NCBI GenBank assembly: GCA_905221605.1
Contig: CAJNDS010000688.1
Coordinates: 1 to 64,000, forward strand
Direction: 5' to 3'
Source: Symbiodinium natans
Lineage: Eukaryota; Sar; Dinophyceae; Suessiales; Symbiodiniaceae
Length of the DNA stretch: 64,000 nt
Both the position numbers and the translations under genes were made by a program. Positions within the stretch are counted from its first letter, which is position 1. The number at the start of each line of letters is the position of its first letter. The notes under the pieces are model-generated. The model saw nothing but the letters and a program-made list of their open reading frames with translations, made no database searches and had not been told where the DNA came from. Of the stretch, positions 23,744 through 35,452 are shown piece after piece.

Positions 23744-23932
23744 ACACTCCTTTGCGATTCGGGAAGCCTTCGGAGGGCAATGAGAAGATCCAAGTTGGTG
23801 CAATCCGTATGTGACCTCGAAGACAACATTTGCACGTGTTCAAGCATGTTGGAGCTGCAAGCTGCGACTATCCAACTAAAGGAAGACATAAACGCTGTCG
23901 CTTCAGCCCGATATAAGCGCGACCGGCGCTAA
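23744..23932 (+). CDS. Probable terminal exon of an unidentified protein
   Basis: Follows TTTGCAG and a G-rich array. The frame is open for 62 codons to a TAA at 23930: LRRAMRRSKLVQSVCDLEDN, then CSSMLELQAATIQLKEDINA, ending in basic KRDRR. It looks helical and charged, perhaps coiled-coil. No family recognised. The following 500 bp are unique sequence without motif. Confidence 0.4.
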   Translation, partial: TLLCDSGSLRRAMRRSKLVQSVCDLEDNICTCSSMLELQAATIQLKEDINAVASARYKRDRR

Positions 23933-24776
23933 TTACAACCCAAGCGATGCAGCGTCGCTGGCCTTTCCCCCAGCCTTGTGCAAGGGCGAACTGTAGCGCC
24001 GTACTTTCGTGGTGACAGACGCCCTCAACCTCGGATATGTTCGTCCGCCTAGCACTTCGATCGACTCTCGATGCTTGAGCAGACTTTACCAGAAATCCTA
24101 AACCCTGTGCAGTTTGTTTCAACCGGCTTCCCACTTCCGTGCTTACAACGCCGACAAGTTCTGAGGGTAATATCGGGTTTAAGTTTCAGCGTTTAAGGTT
24201 TAGGATTTAGGGTTTAGGGTTGTATGACAGCGACGTAAGCACAGCATGGCTCGAGCACGGGGCACAGGGTGCAAAGTAAAGTGATGTCCTGGTCAGGACT
24301 CGCCTGGCCTCCATGATACGGTGGCGCGCCCCAGAAGAGCACTGAGCTAGCAAAAAGAGCACAGCACCTCCAGGCTGCATGGGTGAGTGACTTGTGAGCA
24401 GCTTTTCGAATATTTAGTCTGCTTTGGCCTCGTACATGTAGCAGCAGCTTTTTGTGTGCACGGCATGGGTATGTCTTTCGAAGTTTTCACTCTTCTTCTG
24501 GGTTATTGCAGACATTCCGCTGGGTGAACCCCTGCACCCGAGTTTGATACGATCCTGGAGCACGTTTATAGGACTTAGGACTTATAAGTTCGGGTTCGGC
24601 TACCTGAGCCGCCGCAGCAGTTGGGTGAGCTGCGTGCTTGTCATGAGTAGCCGAAACTTTGTCATAGTTGGGTAACATTTAGTTTCTTCAGGGAGCTTAA
24701 ACCCAATAAGGAAAATAAATCCCTACACCCTAAACCCTGAACCTCTCTTGCTGTGCATAAACCTTACTGGCCCCAG

Positions 24777-24848
24777 CCCCCCCCTCCCCCCCCCCCCCCC
24801 CCCACCCCCCCCCACCCCCCCCCCCCCCCTCCCCCCCCCCCCCCCCCC
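24777..24848. repeat. 70-bp C-rich homopolymer tract
   Basis: Almost pure C with single A or T interruptions. The overlapping proline-rich open frame is an artefact. Confidence 0.9.
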
Positions 24849-26009
24849 AGGGTTTAAGCGAATCTTCGTCGGTTCTGGGTATGTTTTAGAAACGATTTGT
24901 CCTTATAGAAATTCAGCTCGACAACTCCGTTCTTTTGGTTAGATGAGGTTGAAACTACGAGATTATCCTATGATGTGTGATCTAAAGGGTGGGTGAGTAC
25001 ATTTGCGATTCCAGGGTCACGAGCTTGACTAGTGAATGCGCGAACTTGAGATTCTGAACCCAAAGCCCTAAACCTTAAACCCCAAACCCCAAACCCTAAA
25101 CCCCAAACCCCAAACCCCAAACCCCAAACCCCAAACCCTAAACCCTAAACCCTAAACCCTAAACCCTAAACCCTAAACCCTAAACCCTACACCTACCCTG
25201 GACCAAAGCCTCCCTTCAACATCCCATGTGTACCCTAACCCTGAACCCTCCCTGGAACCCCACATTGTAGTTCCTGTTTGGGTTTAGGGTTTAGGGTGTC
25301 GGTGTTTAGTGTTTAGGGTTTAGGGTTTAGGGTTGAGGGTTCCGGGTTTAGAGCTTGAGGCCCGGGGGCCGCGCCCCAGAGCCCGGGGGGAAGTGGGGGG
25401 AGGGGGGGCAACTTCATTCCAAGGTCAGCAGAAGAATGTGGTATGCCTAGATCCAAACCCCAAATCCTACATCGGGTCGAAATAAAAGTTCATACTTCAC
25501 ACTTGCCCTTTGCTGTGCCTGCTTTGGTCTCAGCAGCATCCGAGCCCCGTTTCGGCGCATTACCGTGTCCTTCGTCTGCAGCAAGTCGCCCTAAACCCTG
25601 AACCGTAAACCCTAAACCCTAAAACCCCAAACCCCAAACCCCAAAAACGAAACCCTAAACCCTAAACCCCAAACCCCAAACCCACCCTAAACCTTAAACC
25701 CTAAACCCTCAACCCTAAACCCTAAACTAATCCCTAAACCCTAAGCCCTGAGCCCTAAACCCTGTACTGTGTACTCCAAGGAAGGGCCTGGGGATTGGGG
25801 TGTTTCTACCTTCAACCCTCAATCCCCGGGTTCAGGATTCAGGTTGTTTAGGGTTTAGGGTTTAGGGTTTAGGGTTTAGGGTTTAGGGTTTAGGGTTTCT
25901 TCGGGTTTCGGATTGCTCGTAAGGCTCAGGGGAACACATGACACCCTGCCGGAGACCCTGACTGTGAGCGCACCTGCCACCCAACTAGGAAGCTTGTTTA
26001 GGGTTTAGG
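24849..26009. other. Repeat mosaic
   Basis: CCCCAAA and CCCTAAA arrays at 25063-25190 and 25590-25765, TTTAGGG at 25848-25900, and unique segments between. An exon-like piece near 25530-25585 ends in CTGCAG. Not assigned. Confidence 0.4.
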
Positions 26010-26213
26010 GTAGCCCTGTGGTACCCTTTCCCCTTTTTTGGTTCTGGGCTCCCTTGTAAAGTAGCCAACCAAACAAGTGGTGCCCTTATCATAAGATGGG
26101 TTGTCAAAATTATGGTCCCTTTTGGATCCCTATTACAATAGGGCGCCTAATATGTAGGGTACCCCAAAAGGGATCATAATTTTGACATCCACTCATATGG
26201 TTACTGGGCTACG
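26010..26213. mobile_element. MITE-like element, family A, with nested hairpin
   Basis: Ends GTAGCCCTGTGGTACCC and GGTTACTGGGCTAC. A second inverted repeat lies inside (TGTCAAAATTATGGTCCCTT at 26102, complement ending ATAATTTTGACA at about 26187), so two hairpins are nested. Confidence 0.65.
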
Positions 26214-26547
26214 TACCTTGGTACTTTTTGGTGCAGGTCTTCTAGGGGTTTAGGTCTTCGGGCTTGAAAGCCTCAGTTTTCAGACCTACAGTCTGTAGTG
26301 CCCATCACCGAAAAGAAATTTCGGATCTGCGGAAGGAAGTTGCCCCCATAATTGTGGAGCATTCTTTTTGGAGGTTTAGGGTTTCGAGTTTAGGGTTTTG
26401 AGTTGTTTTGGGATCCCAAGTTGAAGCGTGTGGGTTTAAGCCCTAGACCCCAAACCACCTTGCCATAATATGAGCGCGACGCCCAAAACGGACCCCTCGA
26501 CAAGTAGTGCAGGGATGTAAGGGGCTTCCACCCTAAACCTTAATCAG

Positions 26548-26703
26548 AGTTTTTGTCGACCTCTCCGGGTGTTTGTCTACACCAACCCTGGCCCACTTCT
26601 TCGTGCTCTGGACTCAATTCTGGAGCAAGCCAGGAAATCTGCATCGCGCACTTTTATCGCGCTAGATGAACTCCACACAGCAGACTGGAATGAGACGCTG
26701 GAT
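26548..26703 (+). CDS. Probable internal exon of an unidentified protein
   Basis: Fifty-two codons, open throughout, between an AG acceptor (after C-rich CCCTAAACC sequence) and a consensus GTAAGC donor. It reads ...RVFVYTNPGPLLRALDS...ARKSASRTFIALDELHTADW. I recognise no family. Being 360 bp before the aminotransferase start, it could be the last visible exon of another gene. Confidence 0.45.
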
Positions 26704-27031
26704 GTAAGCGGGCTGATGACGGCATTGCTGCGAGCTGTCCAGACACGGACCTGGTTCGGTGGGGCCTTGGCCCATTCATCACGCCGGCGGACTGGTGCGC
26801 ACATATGAACAACAACTGAGGCATCGGCGACCTGCGAGGCTGAACCCAAATCCTAGACCCTTCAGCCCTGAAGCCCCACGCCCATCACACCCTCAAACCC
26901 TTAATTAAGCCCCCAGGGTTTAGGGTTAGGGTGTAGGGTTTAGGGTTTAGGGTTTAGGGTCTAGGGTCTAGGGTTTAGGGTTTAGGGTTTAGGGTTCAGA
27001 AGCCCTTTACCAAGTGGTCAAGTGTGCCCAG

Positions 27032-27061
27032 GTCCATCCAAGCAACCTCCAAGCGATCGCC
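27032..27061 (+). promoter_or_regulatory. Putative 5' leader and trans-splice acceptor of the aminotransferase
   Basis: The start codon at 27062 is preceded by 30 nt of stop-free leader and a TGTGCCCAG acceptor-like site ending at 27031. Dinoflagellate mRNAs receive a spliced leader at such AG sites (established). That this AG is the one used is inference. Confidence 0.35.
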
Positions 27062-30000
27062 ATGTCCATCTTTGCAGCTGTCCCCCAGGCGCAGCTGCAA
27101 GGATTTAGGGTTTAGGGCTTAGGGCTTAGGGTTTAGGGTTTAGGGTTTAGGCTTAGGGTTTAGAGTCTAGGGTTCTTGCAAAGGGTATTTCGGTAGTTTG
27201 GGTTATTACACCACAAAGGTTTGGATATACGCCCCTAAACACCGGAAAGCCTAACCCCAAGCTGCCCTGAACAAGTTTGGAGGTTTAGGGTTTGCGGTTT
27301 AGGTTTTGCGGTTTGTGCTTTAGGTGTTACGGTTCTACTACTTCGTTCGCGGTGTTGTATCCGTATCCTGAATTATGAATTTGGCGGCCCTGGGTTTAGA
27401 AGAAGCTTTTTGTGTACTTGCCTAGCGAATGTTCACACTTCGTCCCAAGCCCTAAGCCTGAAACCCTAACCCTCACCTAAACCCTGAAGCCCAACCCTAA
27501 CCCTAAACCCTAAACCCTAAACCCTAAACCCCAAACCCTAAACCCTAAACCCTAAACCCTCAGGGGCTGGCCCAACCTGAACAGTACGAGCCCCGGATCC
27601 TTGTCCCTGAGCCCAGAGCCCTAAGGAACCCTAAGCTCCAAGCCTTGCTATAGCTTCCCTAGGGTTGAGGGTTTAGGGTTTAGGGTTTAGGGTTTAGGGC
27701 TAGGGTTTAGGGTTGCAAGCCCAAAGGAAGATGTTTCTGTTCAGCTAAACTGTCGTGGTGCGAAGGGGGTAGTATAACTTACCCCCCCCTCGAAACAACG
27801 CAGCGCACACTCACACACAGACACCCGCACAAACGCACATGCACATGTCGTACATCATGTGTGAGAATCACGCTGTAAGTTATCTTGTTGTCTTTGGTTT
27901 CTCTTTCGTTTATCAGACAAAGGTTATTAAGAATGTACCCCTAAACCCTACACTTCAAAACCCTATACCCTAAACCCTACACCCTAAACCCTAGCCCTAA
28001 ACCCTAATCCCTAATCCCTAAACCCTAAACCCTAAACTCCTCAGGCGCCTGCCGACCCCATCCTCGGTCTGGTGGGGCGCTTCAAGGCCTGCACGGCGCC
28101 CAACAAGGCCGGTTTAGGGTTCAGGGTTCAGGGTTTAGGGTTTGGGGTTTGGGGTTTAGGGTTTGGGGTTTAGGGTTTGTGGTTTGTGGTTTAGGGTTTA
28201 GGGTTTAGGGTTTAGGGCTTTGGGTATAGGGTTTAGGCTTTCGGGTTTATTCGGGGCGCGGCTCTGTGCTGCTGTCGGACTTATGGGTTCGTACGGTGCT
28301 TTGGACTCAATATTATGTTCACCTTAAGAATCCACCATTAAGGGGTCTTTTGGTCTAGAATTCCCTTTTCCTTGTGGTCTAACTCTCAGGCTTTACCATG
28401 TCATCCTAATAATACCACCTATCCTGGGCTAATAGTACGTTCATGAGGGTGTTACCGTGGGGATAGCGACCAACCTCTATAGGGTTATAAGGGTATATAA
28501 GGGGTCCCCTTTTAAGGGCCCATACGAAGGGACCATGGAACTAGCTTCAGAAACCCCCGAAACCACTGCACAGGTGAACTTGAGCGTCGGTGCCTACCGC
28601 ACAGAGGACGCGAGGGGTAGGGTTTAGGGTTTAGGGTTTAGGGTTTAGGGTTTAGGGTTTAGGGTTTAGGGTTTAGGGGTTAGGGGTTAGGGGTTAGGGG
28701 TTAGGGGTTAGGGGTTTTGCTTTTCAAGGGTTCAGGGTTTCTGGTTTAGAGTGAGGGTTCAGAGTTTCACGGTTTCGGGTTTAGGGGTTTAAGGGTTTTG
28801 GGCTTTCAGGGTTTTGAGCTGAAGCGGCTTTTAGGCGTTGGGGCGCTATGTAGGAGCCTGAGCCCTAAATCGTTTCTAGTACAAGCCCCCGCTACATACA
28901 CATTCTGATGAAGTAGAGCCGCAGGTTTGGGTTTGGAGTTTAGGGTTTGGGTTGGGATGTTCGCCCTTATACTAACAGTTCTTAAACGGGATTATAGTAT
29001 CTCGAGTCCCGATGAAGGACTGATAGTATAAGGGGGCATCCCACGGTTTGGGCTTTGGGGGTTTGGAAGGGATCCAAAGCATGAGCCCCAAATTAAGGGC
29101 CCATACGTCGGATGCCCCTTAAAACCATAAAAGTAAACCCTGAACCTCCTCTGAAACCGTAAACCCCTAAACCCTAGCCCTAAACCCTAAACCCCTAAAC
29201 CCTAGCCCTAAACCCTAAACCCCTAAACCCTAAACCCCTAAACCCTAAACCCTAAACCCTAAACCCTAAAAGCACCCCAAAAGGAGGGCAAGCCTTGGAT
29301 CTTGCCTTCAGTGCATGCGGCAGAGAAGCTTGCGTCGGCCCGAGCGCTGCGTGTCAAACGGCAGTCTTTCCTCTGGGTTTTTTGGGGGGGTTTAGGGTTT
29401 AGAGTTTAGGGTTTAGGGTTTAAGGGTTTGGGGGGTTTGGGGGTTTGGGGGTTTGGGGGTTTAGGGACTCTTTGGTACCTGTAGGAGCTTTAAGAGTTTA
29501 GGGTTTGGGTGTTTTGGGGGGTAAGTTCTTGCACGGCTCAGGGTCTGGAGCTTTTGGTGTTTGGGTTGTTGAGGCTTTAGGCTTTAGAGGCTACACGGCT
29601 ACGTACGTTCGATTGGAAACGAAAGTATGCAAGGCATCATTTACGGCTAGAGAACTAAGGCGCAGTCAGGCGGCCGCGACCGAACCGAATGATTCAGCCC
29701 TAAACCCCAACCCCAAACCCCAAACCCCAAACCCTAAACCCTAAACCCTCTCCCCTAGAATTTCAGCCTCCAAGCCGAATTCCTCAACCGCACAACCCGA
29801 CATGCCCTTGCCCCCTCCAAAACCCCATAGACACCCTAAACCCTAAACCCTAAACCCCAAACCCCAAACCCCAAACCCCAAACCCCAAACCCTAAACCCC
29901 AAACCGACACGGAAGCTTCGTCGGATTCGCGTTTACTTGGGGGACTCAGTGGGTAGGGTGTATTCAGGAACTGAAGGAGGGATACTTAGAAAGGTTTAGG

Positions 30001-31640
30001 GGTTCAGGGGTTTAGGGTTTAGGGTTTAGGGCTTTAGGGCGTTAGGGCTTTAGGGCTTTAGGGCTTTAGGGCTTTAGGGCTTAGGGCTTTAGGGCTTTAG
30101 GGCTTTAGGGCTTTAGGGCTTTAGGGCTTTAGGGCTTTAGGGCTTTAGGGCTTTAGGGCTTTAGGGCTTTAGGGCTTTTTTGGGGATTAGTGGTTTAGGG
30201 GTTTTGGGGGTTTGAGCTTAGGGACCCTGATGGGGGACTCTTGGGGTTTCATGGTGGACTTGATAAGGTGTGCATGTGTTTTTTTCTCGGGTGGGCGCGC
30301 AGGAGGGGGGGGACTCAAATTTGCTACGCAATTAGCGAGGGTCAATGAAAAATATCTGAGCTGTTACGGAGAAGGAGTGTTGAATCTGATAGTAATCTGA
30401 CTTCGTGGGAATCTCTTGGCTCTTGGATAAAGCAGCCCTACTGTAAACCCTAAACACTATGATCCACCCTAAACCCTCTTCTTGCACGTCCTGTGCCATG
30501 CTCCAATGACTCCTTTTCCTCTGCATAGGGTTGAGGGTTTGAAGGTCTGACCGAAGCTCGAACCGCGATCTGGCAGGGTTTACGGTGTAGGGTTTCGGGT
30601 TTAGGGTTTAGGATCCAGCCCCTGCATATCCAGGTCCTGGAGACCGCCACAGAGAAGGCCACTGGCACCGCAGGTTTACAGGTTTGCAGGGTGTCGGGCT
30701 TTTTGGCCAGTGATTCCAAGTCTGTTTATGGACTTCTCGTGGTAGCCTAAGCTCTGAAAAACGAGTTGTATGAGACCAAAAAATCTTAAAACAAATGGGC
30801 CCCATGACCTACATCAATCAGCTGAACAAGCCTCGCAGCTCGCCTTAGACCCTAAACCGTGGTTTGGCCCTAAGCCCTAAGCCCTAAACCCTAAACCCCA
30901 AATCCTTACCCCTTAACCCTAAACGCTAATGAGGGACAGGTGCGGGGGATCAACCTCCTCCGAGGCCCCAAGGTGAAGAGTTGCTTGTAATGTGCTTGGG
31001 GGGTGAACCACCCAAAACAGCAGACCCTGTGAACCCAGAAATGGGTACCCCAAGCTCCCCTAAACCCTAAACCCTAAACCCTAAACCCTAAACCCTAAAC
31101 CCTAAACCCTAAACCCTAAACCCTAAACCCTAAACCCTAAACCCTAAACCCTAAACCCTATCGTGCCCTGACTTCCGAACCCTCAGCCGAGCACTGAACA
31201 CTAGGGGGTTTGGAAAATCTGATCCCAAACCGGTCGCAGCTGAATTTTGAAAACATTAAGTCTCGTTTAGGGTTTAGGGTGGATAGCTTGCCTTTGTAAA
31301 CATAGTTTTTAGAGTCTGATATAAGCTCCCATCTTGCTTCTCAGAGGATTGTACCAACAGCAGTGAACCTTAACCGAAACCCTTAGCCCCTAGCCCTTAA
31401 CCCTTAAACCCGTACACCCTGAAACCCTTAAACCCTTAAACCCTTAACGCTTAACCCAAAGGAGTATCAGCCCATTGATGGCAAGCCTGAGCACAAGAGG
31501 CCCGTGCAAGAGCCGCTCGGCGAGGGCTTGTCAAAAAATTAATGAGCGGATATATATATATATATATATATACGCACACATATACAGGTGTATATTATAT
31601 ATGTTCTGTACTTATACATGTTACAAATGTATGTATATAT

Positions 31641-31685
<45 letters not shown>

Positions 31686-34600
31686 CATACACATGCATAT
31701 AGAAAGGTACATATACACATATATACATATACCTATATATATATATACATGTATATATATATATATATATAGGTAGATACATATATATATATATACACAT
31801 ACAGATACACACATACATACGCGCAGATGTAGAATTACATCTCGATGTGTTTGTAGATATGTGTGCGAGGTTAAGTTTAAATTATTTTATCACCAAAACC
31901 TCCCCTGAGACCCAAAGAAGTCGAAACCCTAAGCCCCATGGTGCTGGCTTGGGGCTGGAGAAGTCTGGAGAGTTGAGGGTTGGGGGGGGCCGTAGACCCT
32001 GAAGCGGCTCAGGCAGTTCCAGGTCTCTCCGTGCATTTCGGGGGTAGGGCTTAAGGATGTCGTCGAACCCAAATCCGCAAAGCCCTAAAACCCTAAATCC
32101 TGAGCGCGATTGGCTGCCATGCGCGCGTGGCGGCCCGGCTGGAGTACCTGCTGGATGTGATGGAGTGGGCGTCCTCCACTGCGCACGTTTGCGTGCTCAC
32201 CTGGTGCGGCCGACTGCGGGCGAAGGCAACTTCGTTACCACGTCCGCAGCGTCCGTGATGAGCCTGCTGTGTGGCGAGATATTTCTCCGAAACCCGAAAC
32301 CCTAACACCCTAAAACCTAAACCCAATTTGGGCACAAGGAGGCGTCCATTTAGCCCGCACGACTGTCAGTGCTGCCAGGCAGCACCTTTTGGTTGTCCGA
32401 GCTGCGTGCAGCTGGGGCGTTTCCGGAAGGCATCATCGATGACGCATCCGAGACCGTCGGTGACCAGGAAATTCTTGAACACCCTAAGGTTTAGGGTTTG
32501 ATGTTTACATGGTGGTTTAAGGGCTTAGGGGCTTCAGGGTGTGAGGGTGTCATTATATGTATATAATAATAATCATAATAATAGTAATTATTATTGTTAT
32601 TATTATTATAAATGATCATGCAATATCAATATATCAATAGGGTTAGGGTATCGGGTTTCGGGTGCAAGCCTTTTCGTGCAAATTGTCAGACCCTAGACCG
32701 GTTGCAGGGGGAAGTCCCCATCTGGATCTTTCGGACGGATTTAGGGTTTAGGATTTAGGGTTCAGGGTTCAGGGTTCAGGGTTTAGGATTCAGAACATCC
32801 CGAGGTTGATCTTCAGCAAGGAGCTCATCGACAGCTGCTTGCTCTGCATGTGAGAACCCTCTGAAACCCCTAAACTCCAACTGTCCAACCCTATAACCCT
32901 AAACCCTTATGGAACACTGCACGCTCCAAAAGGCCTGAGAACCGTACCAAGACTGAGCCCTGAACCCTGTTTGGTGTTTCGGGGCCCCACACCCCAAAGT
33001 CTTGGTTGAGCTCTTATGTTATAGACCCTACATACCAGGCATCCGCTAAACTAGGGAAGCTGGGTTGGCTTCCGATGATAACAAAAACTGAACCTAGCGT
33101 ATTGGGACTATGGAGGGGGAACCCCTGACTTGCAAAGCCGCCCTAGAACCTAAAGCTAAAGCCCAGAAGCCCCGTAGCAGCAAGCCCTTAACCCTACAAA
33201 CCTGACAGAGCCTTCAACACCTTCTTTTTGCGACCCAACCCCTACACAATTTCTCGCAAACCAAAAGCCCTAAAGCCTGAATGCCCTTCTAATGTGCCCC
33301 ATGCGATCCGAAGATGCTGGCTCCCTAGCCTAAAGCTGCACCCTACAACCCTAGACCCTAAGCCCTAGAACCGTAAGTCCTACAACCCCTAAACCCTGAG
33401 AGGGGGGGTGTTTGGGGTGCGGGCGCCAGGGTTTAGTGCTCACCCAGAACCCCAAACCGCAAACCCCAAACCCCAAACCCCAAACCCCAAACCCCAAACC
33501 CTAAACCCTAAACCCTAAGCCATCCCAGGCGGCTGCTTGGCCACCGTGCAGGCCGCCACACTCAGCAGTTCTTGGGGTTCCTACAAAGTTCCCTAAACCC
33601 TAAGCCCTAAACCCTAAACCCTGTACAATGAAAAGACACTATACTCACCCTACATACCCTGCATACCCTAAATACCCTATATACCCTACATACCCTACAT
33701 GCCCTCCATACCCTAAAGCCTACACCCTAAGCCTTATACCAATGTTCACCCTATACTTGCCATATACCCAAAGCCTAAACCCTAAACCTTATAAACCCAA
33801 AAGCCTAGAAACCCTACTCTTTCGGGTTTCGGGTGCAGGGTCCTCCCCTCCCCCCCACCCCCCGCGCCCTCTCCTCTCGTCAACCCACCCTTGGAGCCCC
33901 CAAGCCCGAAACTTGCAGGGTTTTGGGGTTGTTGGGTTTTGGGGTTTTTAGGGTCTTTTATGGGCTTTGGTGTTTTATGGGCTTTTGGGGTTTCGTGAGG
34001 GTTTTAGGGTTTTCGGGTTTTGGGGTTTTGGGGTTTTGAGGTTTTGGGGTTTTGGGGTTTTTGGGTTTGAGGGTTTTGGGGCTTGAGGGTTTTAGGCCTT
34101 TAGGGTTTAGGGTTTAGGAGGTCTTGGGGGGTTGGTGTTCCTGGTGGCAGGGCTTTGGGACTTGGGTTGTTCCCTAGGGTCCCTATATGAACATATTACC
34201 CCAAACCCTAAACCCTAAACCCTAAACCCTAAAGCCTAAACCCTATTCTTTGATGGAGGGCAGCCCTGGAGAGCCAAGGTTTCGGGTCCTTCTAAGGGTA
34301 GCTCTGTGGTCCCTTAATATGGTTTAGGGTTTAAGGTTTAGGGTTTAGGACCTTCTTTCAAGGGTTCTGAAGTGTGCGCCCTTGGGTTTTAGAGGGCTGT
34401 TCTTCTGGATGGTGGTGAAGGGAATGAGAGCTGACTCCAACGCGTGGGTGGAAGCGAAGCTGGGGGACGCGGCAACCATGCTCTGTGACGCCTAGAACCA
34501 CCTGGAGAGCGTGATGGAAGGCTGGGAACGACCAGATGAGAACATGAGATCCACGGGCCAAGGGAAGGGGAATCGGAGCATTTGAGCCCGTAGGCCGTCG

Positions 34601-35414
34601 AACGTACGGCATTGGCAGACAGTCTAAGTTTTTGTTAGGGTTTTGGGGTTTTGGGTTTTTAGGGTTTTAGAAGGATTGAGGTTTTGGGTTGTTCAGGGAA
34701 GACTTCGCCAACTTTGAAAACCCCAAAGCCGACGAACGAATCCCGAAACTCCCCCCACCCTGAAAGCGCGGTTTCGGATCTGCGGGTTTTAGGGTTTAGG
34801 GTTCAGGGTTCTGGGTTTAGGGTCTAGGGTCTAGGGCTTAGGACTTACGGTTTAGGGATTGATTCGGGTTGCTGGGCTCTGAAGCTGATCCCTCCCAACC
34901 GGCTTCGCAAACACCAATCCGCAAGCGCGAGTCCCTAAACCCTAAATGCTAAACCCCAAACCCTAAGCCCCAAACCCCAAACCTTATCCCCAAACCCTAG
35001 ACCCTAAACCCTAGACCCTAAACCCTAAACCCTAAACCCTGAGCCCGAAGCGTCACTGAGGCCTTGTCCGGCACTGGCTCCCTGCAGATGATCGCCCAGT
35101 TCATGAAGTTCATGGGTGTTACCAAGGCCTTTGTTTAGGGCTTAGCGGGTTTGGGGCCAAGGGTTTAGGGTTTAGGGTTTAGGGTTTAGGGTTACGGTTT
35201 AGGTTTTCGGGGTTGTCGGGGTTTCAGGGGGTTTAGGGTGTTCAGGGTTTAGGGGGGTTATGTCGGGGTTACAGGGCTTAGGGTGTCGGTCTGGGGATGG
35301 GGGTCGAGAGGGTTGTCTGTGTTGGGTGTGGAGTGGATAGTTGGGGGTCCACCCCCAAACCCTTTTCAATTTTCAGAGAGAGCTCTCTCGCCCTCTCTTC
35401 TCTTTCCTCTCTCT

Positions 35415-35452
<38 letters not shown>

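Noticed and set aside
31539-31818. Several open frames rich in Tyr/Ile on both strands
   Set aside because: They are translations of a TA/CA microsatellite.
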